DNA of 64,000 bases, taken from assembly GCA_018398585.1 (NCBI GenBank), contig JAGTTD010000008.1:24947172-25011171 (forward strand). The letters are read 5' to 3'. This stretch comes from Simmondsia chinensis. Its lineage: Eukaryota; Streptophyta; Magnoliopsida; Caryophyllales; Simmondsiaceae. The position numbers were made by a program, and so were the translations under genes. This document shows, piece by piece, positions 1-12,399 of this stretch (the stretch's first letter is position 1; the number at the start of each line of letters is the position of its first letter). Under the pieces are notes generated by a model, which was given only the letters and a program-made list of their open reading frames with translations, made no database searches and was not told the origin of the DNA.

Positions 1-99
1 ATTAACACGACCCGGACCTGAACCCGACCCTACCCGATTTCTAGGTCTAACAAGAAGTAGGCAGTATGCAAGAAGTGCGAATTACTAAGTAATTTTTAA

Positions 100-312
100 T
101 TGTTCAAAATGTAGGAAGCAACTTACCTAGCCCCTAGGTAAGTTCTAATTCTTATGTTTTTACTAACCTGCACAAGGAAGTACTATTTTCAATCTTGGCA
201 ACCAAACGTTTTTTACCTACTTCCTGGAAAGTTGACACATGAATTGAATTTCCGAAAAATACAATTTCCTACAGGCATTCAATTCATATTACAACCAAAC
301 GAGGCCTTAGTC
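100..312. repeat. MITE-like repeat remnant
   Basis: AT-rich non-coding sequence. It starts with the short palindrome ACCTAGCCCCTAGGT and ends in AACCAAACGAGGCC. The same kind of AACCAAAC end recurs near 29490 and, inverted, near 28840, so this looks like one end of a dispersed hAT-like MITE. I could not define both termini or a target duplication. Confidence 0.3.
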
Positions 313-625
313 GTTATACTGTTAGTTGTGTCAATTTAGTCCCTTTACAATTAATATTGTGTCAAAAATTTCCTTTGGTCAAATTAAAGTTAAGTTATCG
401 ATGTAATTTTTAATGGCATAATAATGTTAGATGCAAATAACCCACTACAAATTCACTCATTGACTCAATTTAACCCAACATGTAGCCGAATCATTAAAAT
501 TTTCATTAAGAACTTAACATAAATTTTACTATAAGGACTAAATTGACACAATACCAATTGTACAAGTACTAAATTGATACAATTGGCAAAGTAGTTAAAT
601 TTTTGATGTAAATAGCTCTATTTTT
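295..625. mobile_element. MITE, GTCAATTTAGTCC family, copy A
   Basis: The left arm reads TTGTGTCAATTTAGTCC and the right arm carries the inverse (GGACTAAATTGACACAAT), with a non-coding AT-rich centre. The centre matches the one at 18968-19355 in inverted orientation, including the stretch around GATGCAAATAACCCA. This is an internally palindromic, non-autonomous DNA transposon. The superfamily is not proven; Mutator-like is possible. Ends are approximate. Confidence 0.5.
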
Positions 626-2457
626 TAATTAAAATGTAATGCATTAATTATGAGCTTAATATTTAATTATACTTAACTGACTAATCGAGAAAAAAAGAAT
701 TAAATATAATTTACGTGTCTTAATGCACATGTTAGGAAAATCAGGTTAATATATAGTATATGTAGAAATGTCAAGAAAAAGAAAATAATACAGAAAAAAA
801 ATTAAAAAAGAAAATACATAAAAAAGGAGGATATATTTTTGTGTGTGATTTTGGCTTCTGGTTAGAATATTTACCTAAATTAGCTTGATATTTGAATTTA
901 TAATCAGTAGTGATTTTCTACAAATGGCATTAAGTTTGAAAGTGAGAAGCAGATGGAAAAAGGGGTGTAGAAGAGAAGATGAAAAAAAATAGAGGGTTAT
1001 TTGTGTGATATATAAATATCCGGAGCTAATTTAGTAGGAGGAGAGCAAGACAATGATATTAATTCCCTGTTTGATGACAGAGTAAAGAAGGCCAATGATA
1101 ATGGGGGTAAACACTTATTACAGTTTGAAAATTTTCTTAGATATTTAACAGGTTTAAAAGGATACCCACATTACTCCTCATTAATCCGTTTTCTTTATCC
1201 TTCAATTTGGGGTGAAGAGGGGGGTGGGTAGAATCTTAACAAATCATGGGCTTTCTTTTAATTATAACTCTATTTATATTTACCTTCTTTACCAAATTAT
1301 CAAATAGGGTTTACCTATCTACCCTTCGTTACCCTTATCCATCTATGTTAAACATACCCAAATAACAGTAGGATAAGTGTATTTTCTTTTGCTTTGAAGT
1401 TTACCTGAGTATGAAATGAGTCATATCTAGATGCTTTGATTATAGGTTTACAACTTCAATGATACAAAAGTTGCATCATATGAGAGTTTGTAACTTTATA
1501 TTTCCAGAACTAAATGGTGCAATAGAGATTCTAAGATGGTGATTGGGGTCATGATTATAGATTCTAATTCAAAACATTTATGATGGTTGAGATACATGAT
1601 TGATTCATGTGGTTTTTCCTTCTGCTTGAGATAAAATTCCACTAAGTTTTGCAATGTTATTTTATATTGTTTGTTTTGTTTTTACGACTTTGTTGCATAT
1701 TTGTGTGATTTTGCCAATGATTAGGATATCAATAGAGCTTTCTAAAGTGATAGAAGGATACATGCATACATAAATATTAAAAGACTTGAGTGGCCAAATC
1801 ACCAAAATGTGGGAATTTTGAAATAAGTGAAGAAATACAATATGACCATGAGTTTCGAGTCCAAGACTTCATACTTTGAGAGTTTGAGCACACTCTAATA
1901 GTGTTGCTGGATCCCCTAGAACACATGCCCAAGACCGATACACGTAGACAACATATGAAAGCTAGATTTCAAAAAGATGATAAACTAACTCAAGTGAACA
2001 AAATTTATTACACGGAGGTGATACAATATTTCTTTTTTTTTTGTGTGTATTTTTGTCACACAAATCCGTCTCTACAAAGTGCACCTATTTACGGCCTCTC
2101 CAAAGTCTTATTGTGGATAAAGAATGACTCATAAATGAATGGCGCTAAATATTCTAATTCGTGAACTAAGCTCGGTGGTTCAAGAACTTAAATATCATGT
2201 GCTCAATTGGCATAATAAGTGAATGAAGCTAATATTAAATGATTCATGAACCAAGCCAGTAGCATAGTTTTCAACACTCCTCCTTGATGCTAACCTAAAA
2301 TTAATCTTGTATAACAATGACCAGAAAGAGATGGAAGTATTGAATTCCAACAATCCCTCTTGGAAACAAATTTAATTTCTTGATTCTACTATTCTAGTAG
2401 TTTCAAGCGACCATTAATATTTCAGATGTGGTCTTTGGTTTATTAGTCATCTTAACT
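626..2457. other. AT-rich intergenic DNA, no gene seen
   Basis: I find no convincing coding frame, terminal repeat or RNA gene here. The short open frame at 1901-2134 has no recognisable motif and contains a homopolymer phenylalanine run. It is not supported as a gene. Confidence 0.5.
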
Positions 2458-3041
2458 TCAAGAATCCAACATCTTCAATGCTTCGCAAGAATAAACCTCT
2501 ACTCTCTCCCAGAGCCTTATTGTCTTATGGAATAGTGGCTCCCCGAGCTTCTCTAGCTAACCATCGTTATCAAGCACAAAGCATTGTTTCTTGAATGTTT
2601 CACCCATGTTAGCTTTAAGCAAATTACGCCACTGCAAATCAGAAACTTCATCGAGCTCATTTTTAGGCTTGATAACAAGCATATAAGTTTGATCTTCATG
2701 CTCCAATCTTCAAATTTGAAGTCGATCTCCAAAGTTGCAGCCATCATAGCCGAGAGAGGATGTTGTGGTGCTTTAGTTGGCGATCCTGCACAAGCAATAC
2801 TTTGACTGAAATCTTCAACAATTTCAAAACCTTTGGAGACACTTCATAGTCATCTCCAATCAAATTGGGATCATCCACCCATTTGCGAACCTTAGACTTT
2901 TTATTGCCTTTAGGAGAAAACGACTCTTCAATAGTATGATTTTCAGAGAATTCCCATTGTTCTGTGGTGTCATCCTCAACTAGAGAGGCAGAAACTATGA
3001 TATATTCAACAACTTCTTGTTTGTTGTAATTTGGTTCCTAA
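2458..3041 (-). pseudogene. unidentified coding-like remnant
   Basis: Read on the minus strand, two frames look protein-like and charged. The first (about 3035-2745) includes VRKWVDDPNLIGDDYEV. After a frame change near 2700-2740, the second includes MLVIKPKNELDEVSDLQW and LLKANMGETFKKQCFVLD, then a single TAG near 2550, then further sense codons to a TGA at 2458. The upstream frame is preceded by TTTAG, which could be an intron acceptor. I do not recognise the family. It could be a broken host gene or part of a retroelement gag. Confidence 0.4.
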
Positions 3042-3239
3042 ATACTCTAAACTATGTCCGAGTACAATAGCCAGAGAGGGCTAAGCTATTAGTCGCAAAC
3101 AGGTTTTGGCTGATAAAATATAAAATACTTAAATGAGGAATTTTACTTAAATCAAAATGTGTTTTGTATTTAAGTAAAATAAATCAAGTAAATATAATAA
3201 ATTAAATTTAAGTATTTAGCTGTTTTTTTTAAACAACAT

Positions 3240-3960
3240 AACGAAGCTTCCTTGGGAAGCTGCCCATTTTTTCCTCCTCAGCCACGCCATGTGTCGCGTG
3301 GGGACTGGTGGGTCTTGCGGCTACATCTGGGCCCTTTCTTTTTTGGTGCCCTTGGACGGTTCAGATTTAAAGCACTTGGATAGGCTTTTGCCTATTTAAA
3401 GATGGATTGAAGAGGGAGAAAAGTGGTGGTTCATTTTTTGGGTCCTTTTAGACCGGTTCTCTCTCTCTCTCCTCCATGTCCATCTTCAACCTTCTTTTGG
3501 GGGGTGTTCCTAGGGTTTGCCTTAGGGGTTTATGGTGCCAAAACCTAGCCGGTAAGGGATGGAGCTCGCCGGTGCTGGGAACCACGAAGACGAATGGTCC
3601 CAGGGATCTGGGATCGTGATGGTATAGCATCTACCTGGCTCGGAGTTGGTAAATTTCTCTTACCCTCTCTTTTATTCTTTACTAATTCGGTTGTAAAGGG
3701 TTGTATAAAGAGAGGTTTGTAACTAATAGCTTAGGTTTTGATGTGGAAAGCGCCATGTACCATTTACGCGGTTGTAAAGCTTAAATGATTAATAAAATAG
3801 AGCTCTCTAGTGGTAGGAAGACCGTGGAGTAGGCCATTTAGGGCCGAACCACGTTAAAATCGTGTGTACTTACTTTATTTTGTTATTGTCTTCTATCGTC
3901 GCATGTTATCTCGAATCAAAGCTTAGAGCCTCAGTTTTAAAGACCACCGTTTACAAGATC
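3240..3960 (+). repeat. LTR-like fragment with TATA and poly(A) signal
   Basis: A more GC-rich block with the layout of an LTR. There is a TATA-like CTATTTAAAG near 3390, then a CT repeat, then AATAAAA near 3791. Next comes GGGCCGAACCACGTTAAAATCGTG, which resembles the GCTGAACCACGTAAATTCCGGTG near the end of the copia LTR at 62740-63156. I see neither a primer-binding site nor a target duplication, so the ends are approximate. Confidence 0.4.
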
Positions 3961-4224
3961 CTAAAATAAACTAAGTTATTGTTGAAGTTAAAACCGGATT
4001 TAAAGATGATAACCGAAAAAAACAGTAAAGTTAAAACAATGGGTTTTGGAACTTAGGCTGTAAAAATGTTAGGTTTTACTTGGATAATATTAACTGAACT
4101 AAGGTTTTCTCAGTCCAACTCTTGGAAGAGTGCAGAGACCTGCCGAGTGGTCTCAAGTGCACAATGATACCCAAGGGCTGATTTTAAGAACGTGTGAAAA
4201 CCACAACATTGTTCTTGTGACATG

Positions 4225-4530
4225 TCATCAAAAACTTGTTGATCAATCTTCTCAAATTTCATTTTCAATCACCTCGCAATATGGTGGTTCTCAAAAAGGT
4301 GAATCAAAATCAGCATGGCCTGTCTTGCCATCCTGCTCGTCATAGATGATGGAGCCAAGCTTATTTCACGATGATTTTGGAGTTTCCTCACCCGTTATAT
4401 GCTTAAACAAATACCTTTTAACCGACATAGAAAGTAAAGACTTCACCTTATTGGTCTTAACTTTACATTTACATAACTCCTTGATGTTGTTAGGGGGGCA
4501 ACTTCTCCTCACAGTTAACAACATCCTATA
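4225..4530 (-). pseudogene. possible coding-like remnant
   Basis: The minus strand contains protein-like stretches such as VKSLLSMSVKRYLFKHITGEE and IIYDEQDGKTGHADFDSPF, separated by stop codons. It may belong to the same unidentified minus-strand pseudogene as 2458-3041, with the LTR-like block at 3240-3960 lying between them. That link is inference only. Confidence 0.22.
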
Positions 4531-4553
4531 AGTTCAGGCCTTGGAGGTAGGAC

Positions 4554-5973
4554 TATTGGAATTGGTGTCTTAGAAAAATTCAATTACTTAGTTTCAAATA
4601 TTAGATAAATAAAATCATTTTATTTATTTTTGTCTGATTATGTTTTACGAGTCAAACATGCATACGATAGTTTTTCTAAAACATTTCATGAGATGGACGT
4701 AGTCCAAGATGACGTGTTAGGTTTGGTTTAAGTGGTCAACGAGATTGAACCATAAAAACTTAGATAAACTAGTGATACGTTGTCAAAGTATGTTCGTAGT
4801 CCGTGATAAGTTTGGACAGCTTGTCTGACAAGATTATAATATGATACTTTTGATAACTTGTCTTAGTTATGTGGATAGAGATCCGAGAGTATTATGTTGG
4901 CACTGTTAATAAGATTGGGACACTGAGCAGGATCTCCTGAATTATTTGTTTCTTAACTGTTATCAGAAATAATTAATTCCGTAAAACAATAACTCTAAAT
5001 CCAGAAAACAGTCTGAAATTGTGTATGGATTGTTCGTTGCTTTGATGTACCAAAAGGATTAGTGAAAGAGCGTTGACTTGAATCTTACTTGCGTTGGGTA
5101 ATGGCATGAAGTATGGTGGGAACAGTTGTTTTACATGGAACCTATAGTCTCTAAGAAGATAAAGATGTCCCCTTAGTTGATTCGCAAATATATGTACAGA
5201 TTCTAGAATCTTTGGCTAAAGTATTCCATATGTTTGACATTTGGAATTAATACATAAATTGTCTTTGTATTATTGAATCATTTGGTGTGCTTGAGCGCTG
5301 GCGTACTTGCCGACTATTTGCTAGCAGTTACATTTCTTCGAGTTTTCCTTTGAGTTTTGCTTCGTATGCTTGGCTTATGCTATGTATTGCTCTAATACTA
5401 TGTTGTTCCCATGCTTTTAGGCTCTATGATTATATGATGACACGCTCCTCAGGTTGGGGCTCCTCAGAAACAGCCCCCCTTCGGGGTAGCACTCCAAAGG
5501 GGGAAGACTGCGTACATCCACCCCCCCTCCCCTCGATCTTACTTATGTGGGAGCTTTTATGGAACTAGGACTGTTGTAGTTGTTGTTGTATAAAGTTATT
5601 TGAAAAATTCTTGAGTGAATATATTTAATTCTAGAGTACAGTAAAACTTATTTAGTGAAATTAAATTTTACTAAATGGTAATCAATTGTTATCATGAGAT
5701 GATAGTCAGATTTGATCCTTTTGGAGCTAGAGTTAGATTGTCTCTGAGGTCCCTTCGCAAGCCTCAACTTAAGCATCACTTGAAAATATTTAAAAATGAA
5801 CTCATAAGATAAATAAATTTATTTTATACATGTAAAATTTTACTAGAGTAAGATTTAGATCTAATTAAATAGTTTAATTAGGATATAGATTTAAAATTGA
5901 GAATTTTAAATTAGTATTCTGCTGCGACCACTCTTGTCAATTCAGAAATTTTTTTTGAAATATGTTCCCGACA
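4554..5973 (+). repeat. 5' LTR of a Ty1/copia element (element A)
   Basis: It begins TATTGGAATTGGTGTC, a mutated form of the TGTTAGAATTGGTGTTC that starts the partner LTR at 13509. It ends GTTCCCGACA directly before a primer-binding site. Long blocks match 13509-14250 and 18641-18965. It carries a truncated RTE LINE at 5285-5592, and about 110 bp of LTR present in the partner are missing at that point. The same LTR family recurs in inverse orientation at 22805-24715 and 56338-58437. Confidence 0.75.
5285..5592 (+). mobile_element. 5'-truncated RTE LINE 3' end
   Basis: It matches the 3' untranslated end of the RTE copy at 14251-18621: CTCAGGTTGGGGCTCCTCAG, then CTCCAAAGGGGGAAGACTGCG, the GGGAGC...ACT block, and a TTGTTGTTGTA tail. 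It interrupts a copia LTR. The open frame across it is not a gene. Confidence 0.75.
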
Positions 5974-5975
5974 AT

Positions 5976-5988
5976 TGGTATCAGAGCC
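5976..5988 (+). other. primer-binding site of copia element A
   Basis: TGGTATCAGAGCC lies two bases after the LTR end. It is complementary to the 3' end of plant initiator methionine tRNA, the usual primer for plant LTR retrotransposons. Confidence 0.75.
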
Positions 5989-6999
5989 AACTCTGAATAT
6001 GTTCATGATTGACATTAAAAATATTATGTTTGATAAAATTGGAGCCTGTAGAATTACAAAAAATGTGATATCGAGAATTTCATTAAGGGAAAATGGTAAA
6101 CCTAAAGATTGTTGTTAAAACGTTTAATAACGAAATTGAAGATTCATTAAAGTTTTAATTTGTTAAAATTTTAGATGCGTCATGATTCAATAAAGGAGCA
6201 TAATTCTAAATCGGATTTAATGAGATAAGATATTCAAAGAGTTAAATGATTTAGATTATAAGTCTAATATGATTAGATTTTGAATCAAGGTATGAAATAT
6301 TCAATTGTTGATCATGTTATAATAATTCAAAACAAAGAATATCTAATAGGATTAGATGTTCGATCTATGATTTAATGAGATTAAAATTAGATTATTTATT
6401 TATTTATTTATTTTAAAAAATTTTAAAAATAATATAATATATTGGCGCTGGGCACATGGGAGATGACGTGACCCCATAGGTCATGTCATTGTTTTTTATT
6501 ATTTAATAAACAAAATTTATATTTAAGTAAATAAATAATTAATTAAAATGAGATTTTAATTAAAATTATGCAATAATCTTTTCTAAAAGTATTTTAGAAA
6601 AATCTTTAGTTGTTCCAATCTTGAGGCCTTAAGTGTTATTATTCAAATTGTTTGATAACATGACGCTTATTTGATTTCAATTCATATGTTCAATATTATT
6701 TAAATAAGTTTAAAATTATGTACGATGTGAATAAAGTTGTAAGGCCATATAACTTGGTAAAATATTTAATTTTGTCGAGTGGAAAATTTTTTTCAAAAAA
6801 GGATCTAATATGATTAGAAAATTTACTAGTTGAATTATTTAAAAGTAAAGTTCTCATAATGTATCTAATAAAATTAGATTACATAGGTTGGATAATTGAA
6901 GAAAACTAATTGGATTAAGGTTTTATTTAATTGTTAAATAAAATTTACGATATAATTCTAATTATTGATTAACCAAACTTAAAAATCATCCACCGTTTA

Positions 7000-7840
7000 A
7001 AATTTCAAGTGGTAGTGAGGTACATGAGTTGTTTACTCACGGTCTCCATTGTCGATCTAGTAGTATAGTATATGGGCACTACTTCATGAGGAGGGCGTTC
7101 GTTTGCAAAATATAGGATTAGACTCATTTATGATAGGTAAAGGTATGGGAAAGCGGATGCGGCCATGCACGAGGAGGGCATTCATTCGCAGAATATAGGG
7201 TTAGACTTCTTTATGATAGAGGTACGGGAAAGCAGATGTGGCCATGCTGACATGGAGTATCTTTTTTAACGTCTAGGTAATGGTATACACTTGACTAGTA
7301 TAGTATTAGTCTCATAGGGAGCATTATGATACTGTCTTAGAGACCAAGGAAGAAACAATGAGTTCATTATGTTTAGGAAACAAATGAATAGAGAATAGTT
7401 CTTACTTTACTTATAATTCATTATGCCCCTCTCCCATGGAGTAATTAGTAGATTAGTTAGCTCATCATTGCAAATATATAAAGAATGGTTATGTGGATTC
7501 TATACTTTATTTGTTTGCTAAAATTATTAAAAGGTCTGCAAGGCTCAAAATATCAAGTGGGAGCGAGCTTCTAAGTGAATGCTCATGGCCTCTGTTACCG
7601 GTCTAGCAGTATATAGTAGGTGGGTGCGATTCCCTGAGGTGAGTGTTCATTTGCAGAATACAAGATTAGATCTCTTAGGATAGACTGAAGTGCAGGAAAA
7701 GCGGGTGCAGCCATGCCGATGTGGAGTACTTCGTGGACTTGTTTCGATGTCGAGGTAGTGATGTACACTTGACTAAGGTCTACATTAGCTTCCTCAAGGA
7801 GCTATGTTGTATGGACCATAGAGGCTAAGGAAAAAGTGAT
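7000..7840 (+). repeat. duplicated non-coding module in the copia leader
   Basis: Two diverged copies of a module lie at about 7000-7360 and 7540-7840. Each starts near TCAAGTGG(G/T)AG, followed by a GAGG...GTTCAT/GTTCGTTTGCA block, GGAAAGCGG/GGAAAAGCGGGTG...GGCCATGC, and GTACACTTGACTA. The first copy carries an extra internal repeat of the GAGGAGGGC...GGCCATGC part (about 7080-7168 and 7170-7230). No coding sense is visible. Confidence 0.5.
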
Positions 7841-10558
7841 ATCTTAAATATGTTTAGTAAAGAGTTTACAAGAAAACATATTTTTGAGAAATGTTCTCAC
7901 CCTTATGATATCTCAATTCGGCCTTGCTAACTAGGAGTTTTGGGTAGTTTGGTTGGGTGACCATGGCATGCATGTAAGTGTTGAATTTTGAACTCCGAAC
8001 TTTGATTGTTTGCTAAAAGTAAGAAAAGTAATCATGTATGTTATGTGACTTGCTTTACAGTTTTTGATTTCAGACTGGTTGTTATACTTTTGCATTGCGA
8101 TCGTTATTGGTATGTCTTACTTTTTTCTTCTGTTATGCTCCTTAAGATATGATATGTCTTAGTACATGAAGAGCACTAGGAGATGCTCAGAGTTCTACTA
8201 AGTTGAAAAGAACTTTCGGAATGTTAAACTAGATTAAAGAGTTAGTTAGTTGCAAGATTTGGACATTAGATGTCGAGCTTATTCTAGTATTAGATACTTG
8301 AATTATCAACTGCAGTAGAGATGATAAGGTATTTGAAAGAAGTGTTTGGATAGAGAACTAGTAGCATTAGAACGACTAATGAGAAAGATAATAGACACAA
8401 GATTATGTTAAGAAAGTTCAGTTCAAGAGCGTGTCATTTGATGATGGCTCATTTAATTGAACTAGATTTCTTGATGCAAATTTTAATAGCTAATCTCAAC
8501 GGGACATGATCCTGACTTGCATATCATGGTTTTTCAATCGGTTTACCTTGGATACATTGAGTAATATAGATTGCTCATTGTCTGAATTGATAAAAGTACA
8601 GTTTGAGAAAAGGTGTCATAAGAACTGAGGGAAGAGTTCACTTAGTGTAAGCATCTATATCACGAATTAGGAACCTCTAGAAGGTAAGATAAAACACGAG
8701 TTAAAATAGTTCTGTCTCTTTTATAAAAGCACTGGACATTAAGATTTAAATGAAATTTTCTAGGTACTTAGATACTATTTTTGCCAAGACTGAAAGCCAA
8801 CATGGCAAGGTATTTGATATCCCCTCTCCTCTAGTTGTGATTAGTGGGTAGTTGACTAGTGTTCTGGTAAATGAGTTTTCAGTAAGGGCATCAAGAGATA
8901 GTAGTTTAAGTCACATAATGTGTTTTGAATTTGACTTGGTCTTCGGAATCGTAAGTCTCAGTCCATTCCCACCTTGACTCGCTTTCAGGATGGCCATGAG
9001 TTACTATCTTAATGTGCTTTAAAATTTTGATTTCTACCCACTATTTTTTTTCAAATAGTTTTTTAGTTATTTTTCAGGAAAATAGATTGATAGTTATAAA
9101 TAAAATATTTATTTAAAAGGTATATTAGTATATAGTTGACTTGTTTTAATCAAAACTATGTTAATTGCAACTTATTCGTCTAATATGAGCTAAGCCGTGT
9201 AACCATATAAAAGAAAATTTTCTTGAAGTCTATACAACTTTTAAGTGGTACTTGATCTAAAGCCACATTAATCTAGTATGATTTAAAAATTGGTTTGAAT
9301 TGTCTTATGGGATCACTAAGTACTCAAATGATAACCGATATCAGAATCATGTTTGAATTAATGGTGACTAAAAGGGCTTTTAAGAGTAAAAGCAATAGAG
9401 CTACTAAGTTGCTAGAACTTGTTCATAAAATATTTATGGACTGGTAAAAGTTCAAGTGAGCAGAAGCAGTGAGTATTTCATAAAATGTTTATGAATGACT
9501 ACTCATTTAATTAATACATGGATATACCTATGAAGACCAAAGTCTTAAATCATTTAAAAGGTTCAAAGAATTAAAGACTAGAGTTGGGATCAATTAGGTA
9601 ATTATATCAAGTCACTTTAATTAGATCATAAAGGTGGTTTTAGGAGAATTCTTATTTTTCTTTATTACAAAGAATTTTAGAAAGGATCAATAATGTATTA
9701 CTGAATATGGTAAGATTCATAAGATGATTCACATCTACATATCAAAAGGTTTATTATGTAAGAGGTTTTAGAAAATGTTCTAAAAGTACAGCAAATAGCT
9801 TGTGTTGGATAGATTAATAGTATGAGATAATGTATCCCTACAACTTGGTACAACTTATAGTATAGATGATGCATTAGATACATCTTCAACCAGGTTATTG
9901 TCAAACTAAGTACATAAGAACTTTTGTGTAGTGGGAGGATGGTCTGGTTCACTTGATGGATTCATGTCTTCAGTCTTCATGGTTAAGCATGATGGTCAAT
10001 CTGATCCTTTAGACTATGAAAAAAAACCCCTTAAGTATAAAGATATACATCAATGGGTCAGGGCAATGAAAGTTAAGATAAGTAATTATATTTTAACTAA
10101 GTCTGGGAACTACTAGAGGTGTCGAAAAATATTAAATCCATTAGATTGGATCTGAATTGATCTACAAGTATAAAAGAGTTCATTTGGATGAGAGGGTTGA
10201 AACCTTCAAGGCTATATTGATGACAATGGGTTATATCCTAAAGAAAGGAATCATCTTTGATGTGACCTTCTGGCCAGATGTTGTGCTTAAGTCTATAAGG
10301 ATACTCTCATTCATTGTATTTCATATGATAAGATATGGAAATAGAAGTCAAGACGACATTTTCTAAATAGTCGTGTTGAAAAGGTCATGTATATGATACA
10401 ACCAGATGAGTTTGTTGCCGAGAGTCAGGAGCATAGAGTATACAAATTGAGATAGTCTATTTGTAAGCTTAAATAAGCATCTTGTTAATTGAATAGTAGA
10501 TTCGATGACATTTATCAAGTCCTAGTGATTTGAATCAATAGTTTGTGAACCATGTGAG

Positions 10559-11150
10559 TGTCACAATCCTAAGATTCGTGACTTGACTTGGGATAGAAAT
10601 TGTTTGAGATTGGATAGATTTTGAGAGAGTTTGGATGAGAGAAGGCAATATAGTTAGATGAGAAAAGAAGTATAATATTTTGAAGATGAGGGAATTAAGA
10701 GAATTACTCTTAAGACTTGATATTTCATTGATTTGATAATTAGATGATTACAAGCTAAGAGCCACTACTCCTATTTATAGGAGTGCCAAAACATGGAAAA
10801 AATGCAATAGAAGAGCCTAGAACTACCCAACCCCCAAACAGTGCCCATTAAATGCGACGGCTAAGCTTGTAAGGCAAGGCAAGTCTAGATACACTTTATC
10901 AAATGTGGCTTTGCTACTCCCAAGGACACGCCCCTTGGTGCCACCGTGCCCCTAAGCACTTCCTAAGTGTTCTAGATAATTCTTAATTACTACTACTCTT
11001 AAGCTATTACATACATAAGGACTATTCAAGAAGCTTCCAGAGCGTTCTAGAATATTCCGGACAAAATTATAAATTAAAATAAAATATAAAAGTACTATTA
11101 AATATGCGTCGGTTCGGGTGAGGACAAGGTCATGGTCTAGGATCGTGACA
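10559..11150 (-). repeat. 3' LTR of the small PTB-carrying element
   Basis: 592 bp, near-identical to 12400-12987. On the minus strand it carries a TATA box, CTATAAATAG (10771-10780), which is damaged in the right-hand copy. Downstream is a pyrimidine-rich stretch (TTCTTTTCTCATCTAAC). Confidence 0.85.
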
Positions 11151-12225
11151 AACCCTTCCTCTAGAGAGCATCCTTGTCTTCAAGGATGTTATGTGGCTTG
11201 AGCACTTTGTGCCAATCCCTGTTCTTGGAAATCGTTCCCATACCCTTGCCTTGACCTTGATCTTTTGGATTTCTCTTCGAGTGATCTTAGGCTTGACATA
11301 ATGAGCTTGACACAGTTTTGCCTTGTGCTGCGGTCCACCACGCTGTTGCTGCTTTTCATGAGCCATGGTAGCACTATGGAATTCTTGAGGTGTCATTGTT
11401 ACCCGTGCCTCCTGTTCATGGTCACCCCACGGCCATGGCTTGCAAGTCATAGTCGAGCTTGATGGCTTTTGAACTTCTAGTGGCACCTTTGTTGCCTTTG
11501 GTCCCAATTCATGCGATTCTTCCTCAATGATGTGCGGCCCTTCGATAATGGTTAGCTTTAAGGGCTGTGGCTCCATTGGTTCCTCCCCAATGTCATAATG
11601 CCCTTCTTGTGGTAGTGGTGGGTGTTTGAACCTCTTTCCACCGCTGTCTAGGTCTTCTTGAAGTACCCAAGGTTCTCTTGTTGCTTCATGCGAACTTTCT
11701 TCAATGGTTGTCTCAACAGGGGTTGGTTCCACCGGTTCCTCCTCAGTTCCCACCTCGTTTCCTCTCGTGCCTTCAATGGTTATGGTGTCAACGCTAGGGT
11801 CCGGTTCACATTTCTTCAAATCTTCGAACAAGGAGTCCACAGTTGCTATTAAGTGCCTAAGGATAGAGTTGAACTCACTGCGGCCCTCATCTTGCTTCTC
11901 CTTGAATGAACATGTGGTTGCACCGGCTTGTCCCTTGGCTACGTCTTCTTTGTATGGCATGGAGATTTGAATATCCATCTTACAACAATACTTGAGGAGG
12001 TCTTTTCCATGCAAACATTTGCAAGCGTTTTCGGCATCCTTCCTTGAGGTGTACGTTACTTGAACTTCAAATTTTAAGGAAGTCGCTGGTGTAATTAATT
12101 TCCTTAATGCAACCAAACGGAGAGAAGACTCGACGGAAAACATCTTCGGTGATGGGATAGAGAGTCTCGAAAACCTTAATAAGGAGTGTAGTCTTGTTGG
12201 AAACTTGAAGAGATTGAGCATACAT
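11130..12225 (-). pseudogene. element-borne PTB-like RRM protein, frameshifted
   Basis: The reading frame from ATG at 12225 gives the first half of an RRM (LLIKVFETLYPITEDVFRRV, then FSPFGCIKEI). It then stops at TGA near 12080. The second half continues in the next frame (FEVQVTYTSRKDAENACK, then CLHGKDLLKYCCKMDIQI) and stays open to 11130. The YPIT..V...FSPFG and LHG....CC.MDIQ pattern matches an RRM of plant PTB/hnRNP-I splicing regulators. The remaining roughly 250 residues are low-complexity and acidic (repeated EEEP/GEEPMEP), then basic, and end with WERFPRTGIGTK. That last motif is shared with the other element. The frame starting at 12221 is out of register over the first RRM half. 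One frameshift makes this copy non-functional unless it is bypassed. Confidence 0.75.
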
Positions 12226-12380
12226 TTTCTTCTTTTTTTCCTTTCTTTTTTTTTTGAATCAGCAGGAAAGCATCAGAAAACTCTTTTTTTTTTTTAATTC
12301 GGAAATGAGGTCCTCGATCTCAAGACGTACGAAATGTAGCGAAATTTTTTTTTTTTGATATGACTAGCCTCCGATCGAAA

Positions 12381-12396
12381 GCTACTTCTGATACCA
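12381..12396 (-). other. primer-binding site, small PTB-carrying element
   Basis: Minus-strand TGGTATCAGAAGTAGC, a near match to the initiator-Met tRNA primer site (TGGTATCAGAGC), three bases inside the right LTR. Confidence 0.75.
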
Positions 12397-12399
12397 CTT

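Noticed and set aside
11130..12221. An intact 363-residue host gene
   Set aside because: The frame lies between LTRs with a target duplication, its first 50 residues are out of register with the RRM, and the RRM start lies in another frame beginning at 12225.
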